Shown here piece after piece: positions 25,515 through 34,604 of a stretch of DNA of 34,919 nt. The position numbers were made by a program, and so were the translations under genes. A model generated the notes under the pieces. The model saw only the letters and a list, made by a program, of their open reading frames with translations, was not told where the DNA came from and did not search any database. Origin of the DNA: Lysobacteraceae bacterium 2PB (GTDB lineage: Bacteria > Pseudomonadota > Gammaproteobacteria > Xanthomonadales > Xanthomonadaceae); assembly GCA_005502915.1 (NCBI GenBank), contig SCMT01000039.1:1-34919 (forward strand), in the 5' to 3' direction. How positions within the stretch are numbered: the first letter of the stretch is position 1; every line of letters begins with the position of its first letter.

Positions 25515-27221
25515 ATGGTCCTTCGTCCCACGATCCTCGCCGCCGCACTCCCGCTGGCCCTGCTCGCCGGCGGCGCGCAGGCCGGCAAGCCCGCCACGAC
25601 GCCCACGCCCGACTACGTCGGCACCACCGAGCCGATGGCCGCCGACGCCGTGTACTTCGTCGTCACCGATCGCTACGTCAACGGCGATCCGTCGAACGAC
25701 CAGCGCGACCAGGGCCGCGACAAGGGCCCGGCCTATTTCACCTTCGACCGTCCGACGCCGGGCGCCGAAGCGGAAGGCGACAACATCGGCTACCTCGGCG
25801 GCGACTTCAAGGGCGTGCTCGACAACGCCGACACCATCCGCGACATGGGTTTCGGCGCGGTGTGGATCACGCCGATCGTCGACAATCCCGACGAAGCCTT
25901 CACCGGCGGCAAGCGCGCGGAGAAGGGCGGTTTCCTCACCGATGGCGGCAAGACCGGCTACCACGGCTACTGGGGCGTGAACTTCTACAAGCTCGACGAA
26001 CACCTGCCCAGTCCGGGCCTGGATTTCGCAGCGTTCACGCAGGGGATGCGCGACAGGCAGCTGAAGGTGGTGCTCGACATCGTCGCCAACCACGGCTCGC
26101 CCTCGTACTCGATGCCGAAGCCGCAGCCGCCCTACGGCCAGCTCTTCGACCGCGACGGCAAGCTCATCGCCGATCACCAGAACCTGCCGCCCGACAAGCT
26201 CGATCCGGCGAACAATCCGCTGCACGCGTTCTACAACACCAAGCCCGGCCTGGCCGAGCTGTCGGACATCAACGAGAACAACCCGGCGGCGCTCGACTAC
26301 TTCGTCGGCGCGTATTCGCAATGGATCGACCAGGGCGCGCATGCCTTCCGCGTCGACACCATCCCGTGGCTGCCGCATGCGTTCTGGAAAGCCTTCGCCG
26401 ACCGCATCCGCGAGAAACGGCCCGGCTTCTTCATGTTCGGCGAGGCCTTCGACTACAAGGCCGAGAAGATCGCCGAGCACACCTGGGTCGAGAACGGCGC
26501 CTTCAGCGTGCTCGATTTCCCGCTCAAGGAAGCGATGGCCGAGGTCTTCGGCCGCCAGCGCCTGGGCTACGAGCGCATCGCGCCTAAGCTCTTCCTCGAC
26601 GGCGGCCCGTACCGCGACCCGTACGCGCTGATGACCTTCTACGACAACCACGACATGCCGCGCCTCGACGCCAGCGACGAGGGTTTCATCGACGCGCACA
26701 ACTTCCTGTTCACCGCGCGCGGTATCCCGGTGATCTACTACGGTTCGGAAACCGGTTTCATGCGCGGCGCCGCCGAGCATGCCGGCAACCGCAACTACTA
26801 CGGCCAGGCCCGCGTCGATGCCGGCAAGGACCATCCGATCCAGCAGGCGATGCGCCGCATCGCCCGCGTCCGCGCCGCGACCCCGGCGCTGCAGCGCGGC
26901 CTGCAGGTGAACATCGAGATGGCCGGCGACCGCGCATCGTTCTATCGCGTCCTCCAGCACGATGGCGTGTCGCAGATCGCGCTGGTGCTGCTGAACAAGG
27001 GCAGTGCGCCGGCGGACTTCGCGGTCAGCGACCGGCTCCAGCCTGGCCGCTGGCGCAGCGCGCTCGACGGCACGCAGGTCCGGGTGAAGGCCGGTGACGC
27101 GCTGCGCGCCACGGTGCCTGCGCACGGCGTGCAGGTCTTCGTGCTCGATGCCCCGGTGCGCGACGCGGACCTGCGCGCGGCGCTGGATCGCGCCGCGAAG
27201 GGCGCCAAGCCACGCGGTTGA
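25515..27221 (+). CDS. Exported GH13 alpha-amylase family enzyme (cyclomaltodextrinase/amylase type)
   Basis: This 568-residue GH13 enzyme has a signal peptide at 1-23 (ends AQA). Conserved regions are DIVANH (188-193), AFRVDTIPW with nucleophile Asp281, FMFGEAFD with acid/base Glu310 and TFYDNHD with Asp380. Domain B and a C-terminal beta-domain (about 470-568) are present. It would cut starch or maltodextrin outside the cell or in the periplasm to supply the upstream transporter. GAGGAG lies ahead of the ATG, 9 bp after the transporter stop. The opening VYFVVTDRYVNGDPSND resembles CGTase/maltogenic-type amylases, but no calcium-site or transferase specificity can be claimed from reading. 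Confidence 0.9.
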   Translation: MVLRPTILAAALPLALLAGGAQAGKPATTPTPDYVGTTEPMAADAVYFVVTDRYVNGDPSNDQRDQGRDKGPAYFTFDRPTPGAEAEGDNIGYLGGDFKGVLDNADTIRDMGFGAVWITPIVDNPDEAFTGGKRAEKGGFLTDGGKTGYHGYWGVNFYKLDEHLPSPGLDFAAFTQGMRDRQLKVVLDIVANHGSPSYSMPKPQPPYGQLFDRDGKLIADHQNLPPDKLDPANNPLHAFYNTKPGLAELSDINENNPAALDYFVGAYSQWIDQGAHAFRVDTIPWLPHAFWKAFADRIREKRPGFFMFGEAFDYKAEKIAEHTWVENGAFSVLDFPLKEAMAEVFGRQRLGYERIAPKLFLDGGPYRDPYALMTFYDNHDMPRLDASDEGFIDAHNFLFTARGIPVIYYGSETGFMRGAAEHAGNRNYYGQARVDAGKDHPIQQAMRRIARVRAATPALQRGLQVNIEMAGDRASFYRVLQHDGVSQIALVLLNKGSAPADFAVSDRLQPGRWRSALDGTQVRVKAGDALRATVPAHGVQVFVLDAPVRDADLRAALDRAAKGAKPRG

Positions 27222-27240
27222 GAGAGGTTGGCCGTTGCCC

Positions 27241-27271
27241 CTGTAGAGCGGAGCGCAGCTCCGCTCTACAG
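27241..27271. repeat. REP-like palindrome, possibly acting as terminator
   Basis: A perfect 14-bp inverted repeat (27241-27254 with 27258-27271) encloses GCA; the arms begin TGTAGAGC. Similar GTAG-headed stem-loops are abundant in Stenotrophomonas, Xanthomonas and Lysobacter intergenic regions. It lies just after the amylase stop. No T-tract follows. Bases 27272-27388 contain only a small CCCGC-TTC-GCGGG hairpin (27323-27335). Confidence 0.65.
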
Positions 27272-27388
27272 CAGCGTAATTCGGCTGCGCGCGATGCCTG
27301 TGCACCAATCGACTTTTGCACCCCCGCTTCGCGGGCAGCATCTGTTTCACGTGACGCAAAAAATCGAACCCTTGCTCCGACTTCCGGT

Positions 27389-27883
27389 TCAGGACGCATC
27401 CGCTTCGATCCGGACATCGTCGAGTCGATAGGGCCACAGGTCGCTGTAGCGCTGCAGCAGATCAGGCAGTTGTTCCCGGATGTACCGGAGCGCCGATTGT
27501 GGTGATTGCATGTCATGCAGCAGGTGATCTACCTGATATCCAAAACGGATGATCGGGTGTCCACCCCAGCCATCGGTGCTGATGCTTTCGATGGACGCTC
27601 GCTTCGCGAATTCGAGCAAAGCATCGTCGTCAGACATGTCGAGGCTTGGTGCGACAGCCGAGAAGATGACTGGAAACGGCAGCTGCAACCGCGTCGCCGG
27701 AAATTCTTCCCATGGCAGCTTGTCGCAATGCTTCGGCCCGAGCGTTGACAGGTCGATCAACCGCATGTCGGGCTTTTCTGATTCCCTGATCCGTGCATCG
27801 GCCCACGCGATGATGTCGTCTTCGCTGGCGATACCCTGTTTCCAGAACGTCATCGCCAGCGAAATGGCACGATCCGCATCCAC
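27389..27883 (-). CDS. Hypothetical protein, 164 aa, following the LacI-type regulator
   Basis: This 164-residue soluble protein is not assigned. The frame starts with GTG at 27883, three bases after the regulator stop, which favours translational coupling. It opens with a helical segment containing FWKQGIASEDDIIAWADARI (14-33) and then KPDMRLIDLSTLGP, a layout I associate with small uncharacterised proteins of the 'WAD.I...PD..LIDLS' type. A second half with FGYQVDHLLHDMQSPQSALRYI looks helical. There is no signal peptide or membrane segment. Base composition is visibly less GC-rich than neighbouring genes, and wobble positions are less biased, suggesting later acquisition. An immunity-type role is conceivable but has no direct support. 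Confidence 0.6.
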   Translation of the reverse strand: MDADRAISLAMTFWKQGIASEDDIIAWADARIRESEKPDMRLIDLSTLGPKHCDKLPWEEFPATRLQLPFPVIFSAVAPSLDMSDDDALLEFAKRASIESISTDGWGGHPIIRFGYQVDHLLHDMQSPQSALRYIREQLPDLLQRYSDLWPYRLDDVRIEADAS

Positions 27884-27886
27884 CGC

Positions 27887-28918
27887 CTACGCCCCGCTCG
27901 ACTTCCGCACCACCAGCTTCGCCGGCAGCATCATGCTTTCCGCGGGCTGGTCGCGGACCAGGCGCAGCAGGGTCTCGACCAGCAGTTCGCCGGCGCGGCC
28001 GGTGTCCTGGATGACCGTGGTCAGCGGCGGCGTGGCGAAGCGGGCCATGGCGATGTCGTCGAAGCCGACCACCGCGATGTCCTCGGGTACGCGCAGGCCG
28101 TGTTCGTTGAGCGCGCGGATCGCGCCGATGGCGATCAGGTCGCTGGCGGCGAACACGGCGTCGAACGCGGTTTCGCGCGCGAGCAGGGCTTTCGCGGCCT
28201 GGTAGCCTTCCTCTTCCGAGCTGAGCGCATCGACCTGCAGCGCGGGATCGGTCGACAGCCCGGCCTCCCGCAGCAGCGCGTCGCAGCCCCGATAGCGCTC
28301 GAAGAATTCCGGGTAGTGGCTCGATGCGTAGCCGAGGAAGGCGATGCGGCGACGACCGCGACCGACCAGATGCTCGGCGACCATGCGCCCGCCGGCGAAG
28401 TTGTCGCAGCCGATCGACACACCCGGCTGGCCCGCCAGCACCGCGCCCCAGCGCACGAAATGCGTGCCCTGCGCGACCAGCTTCTCCAGCTTCGGCCGGT
28501 AGTCGACGTAGTCGCCGTAGCCGAGCAGGATCAGGCCATCGGCCTTCATGCTGTCCTCGTAGTCCGCATGCCAGTCGTCCGACAGCTGCTGGAACGACAC
28601 CAGCAGGTCGTGGCCATTGCGCGCGCAGGCGCGGGTGATCGAGCCGAGCATCGACAGGAAGAACGGGTTGATGTGCGACTCGTCCTCGGTCGGGTCCTCG
28701 AACAGCAGCAGGGCGAGGGTGCCGGCGCGCTGCGTGCGCAGGCTGGAGGCGCGACGATCGACCTTGTAGTTCAGCGCCTGCACCGCGTCGAGCACGCGCT
28801 GCCGCGTTTCGGCATTGACCAGCGGGCTGCCGCGCAGCACGCGCGAGACCGTGGCCTGCGACACGCCGGCGTGATAGGCGATGTCGACCGAGGTCGCCTT
28901 GGATTTCCTGTTGGCCAT
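27887..28918 (-). CDS. LacI-family transcriptional regulator of the alpha-glucan module (MalR-like)
   Basis: This 343-residue LacI/GalR-family protein has a helix-turn-helix at about 9-28 (TSVDIAYHAGVSQATVSRVL), a hinge (NYKVDRRASSLRTQRAGTLALL) and a periplasmic-binding-like effector domain ending in VVGFDDIAMARFATPPLTTV. The recognition-helix pair is QA, against MK in the other regulator at 5266-6279, in keeping with a different operator. It starts 48 bp after the exported GH13 stop and belongs to the same minus-strand unit. I infer that it binds the TGAATACG(T/A)(T/A)TGCA sites at 20564, 23933 and 31694 and perhaps 210, responding to maltose or maltodextrin. No regulator of this type in the window other than these two could do so. 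Confidence 0.88.
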   Translation of the reverse strand: MANRKSKATSVDIAYHAGVSQATVSRVLRGSPLVNAETRQRVLDAVQALNYKVDRRASSLRTQRAGTLALLLFEDPTEDESHINPFFLSMLGSITRACARNGHDLLVSFQQLSDDWHADYEDSMKADGLILLGYGDYVDYRPKLEKLVAQGTHFVRWGAVLAGQPGVSIGCDNFAGGRMVAEHLVGRGRRRIAFLGYASSHYPEFFERYRGCDALLREAGLSTDPALQVDALSSEEEGYQAAKALLARETAFDAVFAASDLIAIGAIRALNEHGLRVPEDIAVVGFDDIAMARFATPPLTTVIQDTGRAGELLVETLLRLVRDQPAESMMLPAKLVVRKSSGA

Positions 28919-28966
28919 GTCGGGTCCGTGGGTGGCTCGGAGGGAGTGTACGTCGCCCGCCGCGGC

Positions 28967-31609
28967 TCAGCGCGCTGCCCCGGCCACCAGCCACAGATCG
29001 TCCATCACCTTCGGCCCGTCCGCCGCGCCGCCGCCAAAGCGGTGCGGCCCGGCGGCCTCGCCCAGCGTCCGGTAGCCGCCGTCGTAGTCCCAGGTGGTGG
29101 CATACACCGCGAGGCCGTCCAGCGAGGCCGGATGCCCCAGCACCCGGGCGGGCAGGGTGAAGCTGACCGTGCCCGTCGTGCGGTCGACTTCGAGCCGCGC
29201 GCTTTCGCCGAGGCTGCGGCCTTCGCGCTGCGCATCGGCGCCGTCGGCCGCGAACAGCGCGTTCGACCAGCCATGCGCGCGCAGGCGCAGCTGCCAGCGC
29301 CCGCCGTCGGGCATGCGCGCCGACTGCTGCGGCAGGACCGTCGCGCCATCGTCGCGGCCGGGCAGGCGCAGGAACAGGGTGAAGGCGACATGGTCGAAGC
29401 CGTTCGCCGGGTTCCAGTCGGCGACCAGCGCACGCATGCGCAGCTCGATGCGCAGCGCGCCGCCCGAGGTCCACAGGGTCGCGCCGCGCAGGTCCGCCGG
29501 ACGCGGTCCGCGCCAGCCCGGATCGTCCGGATAGGTGTAGCGACCGGTCGGGCCATGGTCATCGTCCAGCGGGTCGTCGATGGCGGCGACCTGCGTCCAG
29601 CGCCGCGCGACCGTGAAGCGATGCGCCGCCGACACGCGCCCACTGGCGGGATCGCGCGCGACCACGCGATGCGGGATCGCCGGATCGAGCATGTCGTCGG
29701 TGCGCAGCGTGGCGCGCCAGCGGCCGTCGCGATCGACGGCCACCGTCCGCGCCGAGGCGAGATCGCCATCGACCACCAACTGCACCTGCGACAGGCCCGG
29801 CGCGTGGCCGGAGATCGGCAGGTCGCCTTCGCTGCGCGCGGGCGCATCGGCGTCGATGCGCAAGTCCGCACCGCCCGCTCCCTGCGCGGACTGCGCAACA
29901 GGCCCGGCACGCCAGACGAAGCCGGCGCGTGGCGGCAGCACCAGCGTCACGCGGCCATCACGGTCGACCTGCAGCGCTGGCGCATCGCCCTCGATCGCGA
30001 ACAGCGGCTGCAGCGTCGTGCCCGGCGGCAGGCCGGTGTCGAGCGCGTCGAGCAGCTGCGGGCGCGACGCGCTGTTGAGCACCACCAGCGCGTTGCGGCC
30101 TTCATGCTCCATTCGCCAGGCGATGGCGCCGGGCGCGGCCGGGTTGGCGTCGAGCACCCGCGGCGTGCCGCGCGAGAACACGCGGTCGCCGCGACGCAGC
30201 GCGATCGCCCGCTGCAGCCAGCGGTACAGCGGCGCACCAGTGTCGAAATGGTCGCGTCCGCCCGAGCCGTGTCCGCCGGCGAACATCGCGGCGCGCTGTT
30301 CGCGGAAGCCCTGTTCGGTACCGTAGTAGAGCGTCGGGATGCCGGGCAGGGTCAGGATCGACATCAGCGCCTGCTTCAGGCCCGCTTCGTCGCCGCCGGA
30401 CAGGAAACGATCGACATCGTGGTTGTCGACGAAGGTCGGCATCCGCCAGGGATCGGCATGCGTGCGCATCATGTCCTCGATGCGATGACGCAGTTCGGCC
30501 GGCGCGTGGCCGCGCGCGAACACGTCGCCGAGCGTGCCGTACAGCGGGAAGTTGATCATGCCCGGCAGCAGCGGCCGGCAACCGGCATCGCGCATGTAAC
30601 CGTCGATCTTGCGCGCCATCGCGTTGTCGAACGGCCTGTCCACGCCGAAGCCTTCGCCGAAGACATGGAAGTCGCGGATGCCGACATCGGAAGCGACCTT
30701 CGACACGCCCGGTGCCTGCGGATCGTCCGCATGCAGGAAATCGTCGAAGAACTCCGGCGGCACGTAGAACGCGGTATCGACTCGGAACGCATCGACGCCG
30801 ATGTCGCGGATCCAGTCGCCATAGACCTTGCGCAGCGCGCGTCGCACCTCGGGATGCTCGGTGTCGAGGTCGTCGAGGTCGGCGAGCTGCCAGTCCAGTT
30901 CCTGCCGGCGTTCGCGGAAATCGCGGATCGTCGGCGTCCAGTGATAGATGCCGTCGGCGCGCTGCACCGGGTCGCGCGCATCGTTGCGGTCGAACGGCGC
31001 CGGAGCCGGGGCGCTGCGCCCGTCGCGTTCGGGGCGCAGCACGAAGCCGCGTTCCGGATGCGCGGCGTCGTAGGCGCCGTCGTAGCCGAAATAGTCGGCG
31101 GTGTGGTTGACGACGATGTCCTGCACCAGGCGCATGCCGCGCGCATGCAGCGCGTCGGCGAAGGCGCGGTAGGATGCGCGCGTGCCGAAGTGCGCGTCGA
31201 CCTGGGTGAAGTCGCGCGTCCAGTAGCCGTGGTAGCCGCCGTACTGCGCCTTTTCGTTCCACCACTGGTTCGCGACCGGCGGCGTGATCCACACCGCAGT
31301 CGCGCCGAGCCCGGCGATGTAGTCCAGCCGGCGCGTCAATCCGGCGAGATCGCCGCCGCTGAAGCGACGACGATCGCGCGGGTCGTATTCGCCGTCGCCC
31401 TGGTCGTTGTTGCGCGCATCACCGTCATCGAAGCGGTCGATCATCGCGAAATAGATGACCTGGTCGCGCCAGTCGTCCGGCGTGTCCGCCGTGGAGGCCA
31501 GGCAGGCGGGCGCCCAGGCCAGCGCGGCGGCGAGGGTCGCGTGCTGCAGTGCACGATCGGCGCAGGATCGCCATCGTGCGTGGAGGCATGCGTCACGGAA
31601 ACGAGGCAT
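28967..31609 (-). CDS. Large exported GH13 alpha-amylase-family enzyme with glucodextranase-like C-terminus
   Basis: This 880-residue protein starts MPRFRDACLHARWR with a long signal peptide to about residue 38. The GH13 core shows VQDIVVNHT (162-170), nucleophile Asp278 in AFRVDTAF, acid/base Glu319 in VFGEGF and Asp398 in VDNHD. The beginning (WRDQVIYFAMIDRFDDGD, 47-64) is typical of amylases acting on malto-oligosaccharides or cyclodextrin. A beta-rich linker domain (about 580-650) is followed by about 215 residues resembling the C-terminal carbohydrate-binding domain of glucodextranases and related amylase-pullulanases (ALRIELRMRALVADWNP, FDHVAFTLFLRLPG). It would act outside or in the periplasm. 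It is divergent from the second TonB receptor and heads the operon with the MalR-like regulator. Confidence 0.88.
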   Translation of the reverse strand: MPRFRDACLHARWRSCADRALQHATLAAALAWAPACLASTADTPDDWRDQVIYFAMIDRFDDGDARNNDQGDGEYDPRDRRRFSGGDLAGLTRRLDYIAGLGATAVWITPPVANQWWNEKAQYGGYHGYWTRDFTQVDAHFGTRASYRAFADALHARGMRLVQDIVVNHTADYFGYDGAYDAAHPERGFVLRPERDGRSAPAPAPFDRNDARDPVQRADGIYHWTPTIRDFRERRQELDWQLADLDDLDTEHPEVRRALRKVYGDWIRDIGVDAFRVDTAFYVPPEFFDDFLHADDPQAPGVSKVASDVGIRDFHVFGEGFGVDRPFDNAMARKIDGYMRDAGCRPLLPGMINFPLYGTLGDVFARGHAPAELRHRIEDMMRTHADPWRMPTFVDNHDVDRFLSGGDEAGLKQALMSILTLPGIPTLYYGTEQGFREQRAAMFAGGHGSGGRDHFDTGAPLYRWLQRAIALRRGDRVFSRGTPRVLDANPAAPGAIAWRMEHEGRNALVVLNSASRPQLLDALDTGLPPGTTLQPLFAIEGDAPALQVDRDGRVTLVLPPRAGFVWRAGPVAQSAQGAGGADLRIDADAPARSEGDLPISGHAPGLSQVQLVVDGDLASARTVAVDRDGRWRATLRTDDMLDPAIPHRVVARDPASGRVSAAHRFTVARRWTQVAAIDDPLDDDHGPTGRYTYPDDPGWRGPRPADLRGATLWTSGGALRIELRMRALVADWNPANGFDHVAFTLFLRLPGRDDGATVLPQQSARMPDGGRWQLRLRAHGWSNALFAADGADAQREGRSLGESARLEVDRTTGTVSFTLPARVLGHPASLDGLAVYATTWDYDGGYRTLGEAAGPHRFGGGAADGPKVMDDLWLVAGAAR

Positions 31610-31640
31610 CGGGCATCCTGATCGTCACGGGGCTGCGCGC

Positions 31641-31649
31641 ACTATTCCA
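31641..31649 (-). promoter_or_regulatory. Candidate -10 region of the large GH13 gene
   Basis: Read leftward this is TGGAATAGT, 32 nt upstream of the GH13 start and 44 nt from the operator at 31694. It is identical to 23881-23889 at nearly the same spacing. Confidence 0.4.
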
Positions 31650-31693
31650 CCGTCGGCATGCCTGGAAGCCCCTGATTCGTGCGGATTTCTGGA

Positions 31694-31707
31694 TGAATAC
31701 GTATGCA
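31694..31707. promoter_or_regulatory. LacI-type operator between the large GH13 gene and the second TonB receptor
   Basis: TGAATACGTATGCA is palindromic at 6 of 7 paired positions with ACGT at its centre. It lies 85 bp from the GH13 start and 141 bp from the receptor start. Because the MalR-like gene is downstream of the GH13 gene, this site could also autoregulate it. Confidence 0.75.
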
Positions 31708-31847
31708 GGCGCGGTTGCATGGCGCAGGCCCGGACTACCATCGCCCTGCACGCCGGCGAAGGACTGGACGCCGGACGTGACCGTGACCCGGGCTGCGCCA
31801 TGCGCGGCCGGACGGCATACAAACTCCAGCCGCAGTGGAGGGGAGCA

Positions 31848-34541
31848 ATGCAGCCTTTGAAGCGAAACCTGCTGAGCATGGCGCTGGCGTCGGCCGCGCT
31901 GATGCTGGCCAATGGCGCGTACGCGCAAGCGGCGCCGGCGCAGGAAACGGCGGACAACGCCGATGAACTCGATACAGTCCGTGTGGTCGGCATCCGCCGC
32001 AGCATCGAAGCCTCGACGCAGACCAAGCGGGAATCGACCTCGATCGTCGAAGCGGTCTCGTCGGAAGACATCGGCAAGCTGCCGGACACCTCCATCGCGG
32101 ATTCGCTGGCGCGCCTTCCGGGCCTGACCGCGCAGCGCTTCGGCGGCCGCCCGCAGGAAATCAACATCCGCGGCTTCGCCGGCGATTTCTCCACCACCAC
32201 GCTCAACGGGCGCGAGCAGGTGAGCCTGGGCAACAACCGTGGCGTCGAGTTCGACCAGTACCCGTCCGAACTCGTCAACCAGGTGCTCGTCTACAAGACC
32301 TCGGATGCGCAACTCGTCGGCCAGGGCCTGTCGGGCACCGTCGACCTGCGCACCGTCCGCCCGCTGGCCTTCGGCAAGCAGGCCTTCGCGGTCAACGTGC
32401 GCGGCGACATGAACAAGGTCGGCGACGAGAAGGAGAACGGCTATCGCGCCAGCGTCTCCTACATCGACCAGTTCGCCGACAACACCATCGGCCTCGCGCT
32501 GGGATACGCCCATCTCAACAATCCCGGCCAGAGCAAGCAGTTCGGCGACGCCTGGGGCTACGACGGCAACGGCATCTTCGGCGGCGGCAAGCTCTACGAC
32601 CTGGAAAACGACAACGAGCGCGACGGCCTGATGGGCGTGCTCGAATACAAGCCCAACGACGAGTACCACATGGTCCTCGACGTGTTCTATTCCAAGTTCG
32701 ACAAGGAAGAGAACAAGCGCGGCATGGAATTCGGCGCGGCCTTCGGCGGCACCACGTTGCCCGGCAGCACTGCGGCCAACGCCAGCTTCACCGGCATCAA
32801 TCCGGTGATCCGCAACGACTTCAACGCAGCCTACGACGAGCTGTTCGCCATCGGCTGGCGCCACCAGCTGGAGCTCGGCGAGCACTGGACCGCCGTCGCC
32901 GACATCAGCAACTCCCGCGCCAAGCGCGAGGAACGCATCCTCGAGACCTACGCCGGCGTCGGCCCGGGCCTTCCGCGCGACACGCTCAACGCGCGCTACA
33001 ACTCGGACGGCCACTACGACTTCGACTTCGGCTACGACTACGGCGATCCGAACATCCTCCGCCTCGGCGATGCCGGCGGCTGGGGCCAGGATGGTTACAT
33101 CAAGGACTTCGAGGTCCGCGACAACCTCACTTCGCTGCGCTTCGATTTCGAACGCCGCTTCGATGACGGCTGGTTCAGCAGCGTGGAGTTCGGCGCCAAC
33201 CTGACCGATCGCACCAAGAGCCGTGCGTCGAACGAAGCCTTCCTCGACCTGACGGCCTGCCTCGCCGGCGTGTCGCCGACCTGCCCGGACGGCGTGTCCG
33301 CGCCGTTGCCGACCGGCATCAGCCGCAGCGCGGCGTTCAATGCCTACGGCGTGCCCTCGATCTACGGCTACGACGCCCTGCGCGCCTACCAGACGCTCTA
33401 CACCCGTCGCACCAACGTCAACAGCGACATCAGCAACAAGAACTGGGAAGTCAACGAGCAGGTCACCACCGCCTACGTGCAGGCCAACATCAACACCGCG
33501 ATCGGATCGATCGGCGTGAAGGGCAACATCGGCTTCCAGGCGGTCGCTGTCGACCAGTCCTCGGATGGTGCGCGTACCTATCCGGGCAACGGCCTCGGCG
33601 CCGACATCTCCGGCGGCGCGGCCTACACCGACTTCCTGCCCAGCCTGAACCTGTCGTTCGAGCTGCCCTGGGAGCAGGTGGTGCGCTTCGGCGCCAGCCG
33701 CCAGATGGCCCGTCCGCGCATGGACGACCTGCGCGCCAACGGCAATGTCAGCTACGACCTCAACTATCGTCGCCCCGACGGCACGATCGCACCGACGTGG
33801 AAGCTGGACAGCGGCAATCCCGAACTGGAACCGTGGCGCGCCAATGCGCTCGACCTGGCGTACGAGAAGTATTTCGGCGACAACAAGGGCTACGTCGGCG
33901 TTGCGTACTTCTACAAGAACCTGCGCAGCTACATCTACAACCAGACCAGCCTGTTCGACATCCGCGACGTGACCGAATTCCCGCCGTCGCAGTACCCGTC
34001 GAACGCCCCGACCGATCCGATCGGCTACGCCTTCAAGCCCGAGAACGGCGAGGGCGGCACGATCAGGGGCTGGGAGTTCAACGTCTCGCTGCCGCTGGAC
34101 ATCCTGTGGGAGCCGCTGATGGGCTTCGGCATCCAGGCGAACTATTCCGACACCAAGAGCGACATCCAGCCGCAGGGTCCGGCGTTCCCGAACGAACCGC
34201 TGCCGGGCCTGTCCAAGTACGTCTCCAACATCACCGTCTACTACGAGCGCTTCGGCTTCAGCACGCGCGTCAGCCAGCGCCACCGTTCGCAGTTCGTCGG
34301 TGAGGTGCAGGGCTTCGGTGGCGACCGTACCCGGCGCACCTTCGAGGGCGAGACGGTGACCGACGTCCAGCTGGGCTACACCTTCCAGTCCGGTCCGCTC
34401 AAGGACGTCTCGCTGCTGCTGCAGGTCAACAACCTGGAGAACGAGCCCTTCCGTTCGTCCTTCAACGGCAACGATCTGCAGCCGCGCGAATACTTCGAAT
34501 ACGGCCGCACGTATCTGTTCGGCGTCAACTACCGGTTCTGA
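31848..34541 (+). CDS. TonB-dependent receptor, maltodextrin type (MalA-like)
   Basis: This 897-residue outer-membrane receptor has a signal peptide at 1-26 (ends AYA), a TonB box at about 41-48 (LDTVRVVG), a plug with ISSEDIGK-like SSEDIGKLPDTSIADSLARL and INIRGFAGDFSTTTLNGRE, and a C-terminal barrel ending in VNYRF with the expected terminal phenylalanine. Size and plug sequence fit Caulobacter MalA-type maltodextrin receptors. The ATG at 31848 has GGAGGGGAGCA upstream and leads directly into the signal peptide. It is divergent from the exported GH13 and the MalR-like gene, with an alpha-glucan operator between, and is the only receptor in the alpha-glucan half. Unlike the first receptor, it is not followed by halogenase or SapC genes; its terminator follows at once. 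Confidence 0.92.
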   Translation: MQPLKRNLLSMALASAALMLANGAYAQAAPAQETADNADELDTVRVVGIRRSIEASTQTKRESTSIVEAVSSEDIGKLPDTSIADSLARLPGLTAQRFGGRPQEINIRGFAGDFSTTTLNGREQVSLGNNRGVEFDQYPSELVNQVLVYKTSDAQLVGQGLSGTVDLRTVRPLAFGKQAFAVNVRGDMNKVGDEKENGYRASVSYIDQFADNTIGLALGYAHLNNPGQSKQFGDAWGYDGNGIFGGGKLYDLENDNERDGLMGVLEYKPNDEYHMVLDVFYSKFDKEENKRGMEFGAAFGGTTLPGSTAANASFTGINPVIRNDFNAAYDELFAIGWRHQLELGEHWTAVADISNSRAKREERILETYAGVGPGLPRDTLNARYNSDGHYDFDFGYDYGDPNILRLGDAGGWGQDGYIKDFEVRDNLTSLRFDFERRFDDGWFSSVEFGANLTDRTKSRASNEAFLDLTACLAGVSPTCPDGVSAPLPTGISRSAAFNAYGVPSIYGYDALRAYQTLYTRRTNVNSDISNKNWEVNEQVTTAYVQANINTAIGSIGVKGNIGFQAVAVDQSSDGARTYPGNGLGADISGGAAYTDFLPSLNLSFELPWEQVVRFGASRQMARPRMDDLRANGNVSYDLNYRRPDGTIAPTWKLDSGNPELEPWRANALDLAYEKYFGDNKGYVGVAYFYKNLRSYIYNQTSLFDIRDVTEFPPSQYPSNAPTDPIGYAFKPENGEGGTIRGWEFNVSLPLDILWEPLMGFGIQANYSDTKSDIQPQGPAFPNEPLPGLSKYVSNITVYYERFGFSTRVSQRHRSQFVGEVQGFGGDRTRRTFEGETVTDVQLGYTFQSGPLKDVSLLLQVNNLENEPFRSSFNGNDLQPREYFEYGRTYLFGVNYRF

Positions 34542-34568
34542 TCTCTCCCCGGAATCAGGCGAGCGCTT

Positions 34569-34604
34569 GGCCCTTGCGCGGTTCCCCACCGCCAAGGGCC
34601 TTTT
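34569..34604 (+). terminator. Rho-independent terminator after the second TonB receptor
   Basis: GGCCCTTG (34569-34576) pairs with CAAGGGCC (34593-34600), with an inner GCGG/CCGC pairing, followed by TTTT. It is 28 bp after the receptor stop. The rest of 34542-34697 shows nothing else. Confidence 0.8.

Noticed and set aside
27506-28205. Plus-strand frames opposite the small unknown gene and the end of the MalR-like gene
   Set aside because: They lack domain features, whereas the minus-strand frames give coherent proteins with a coupled start.
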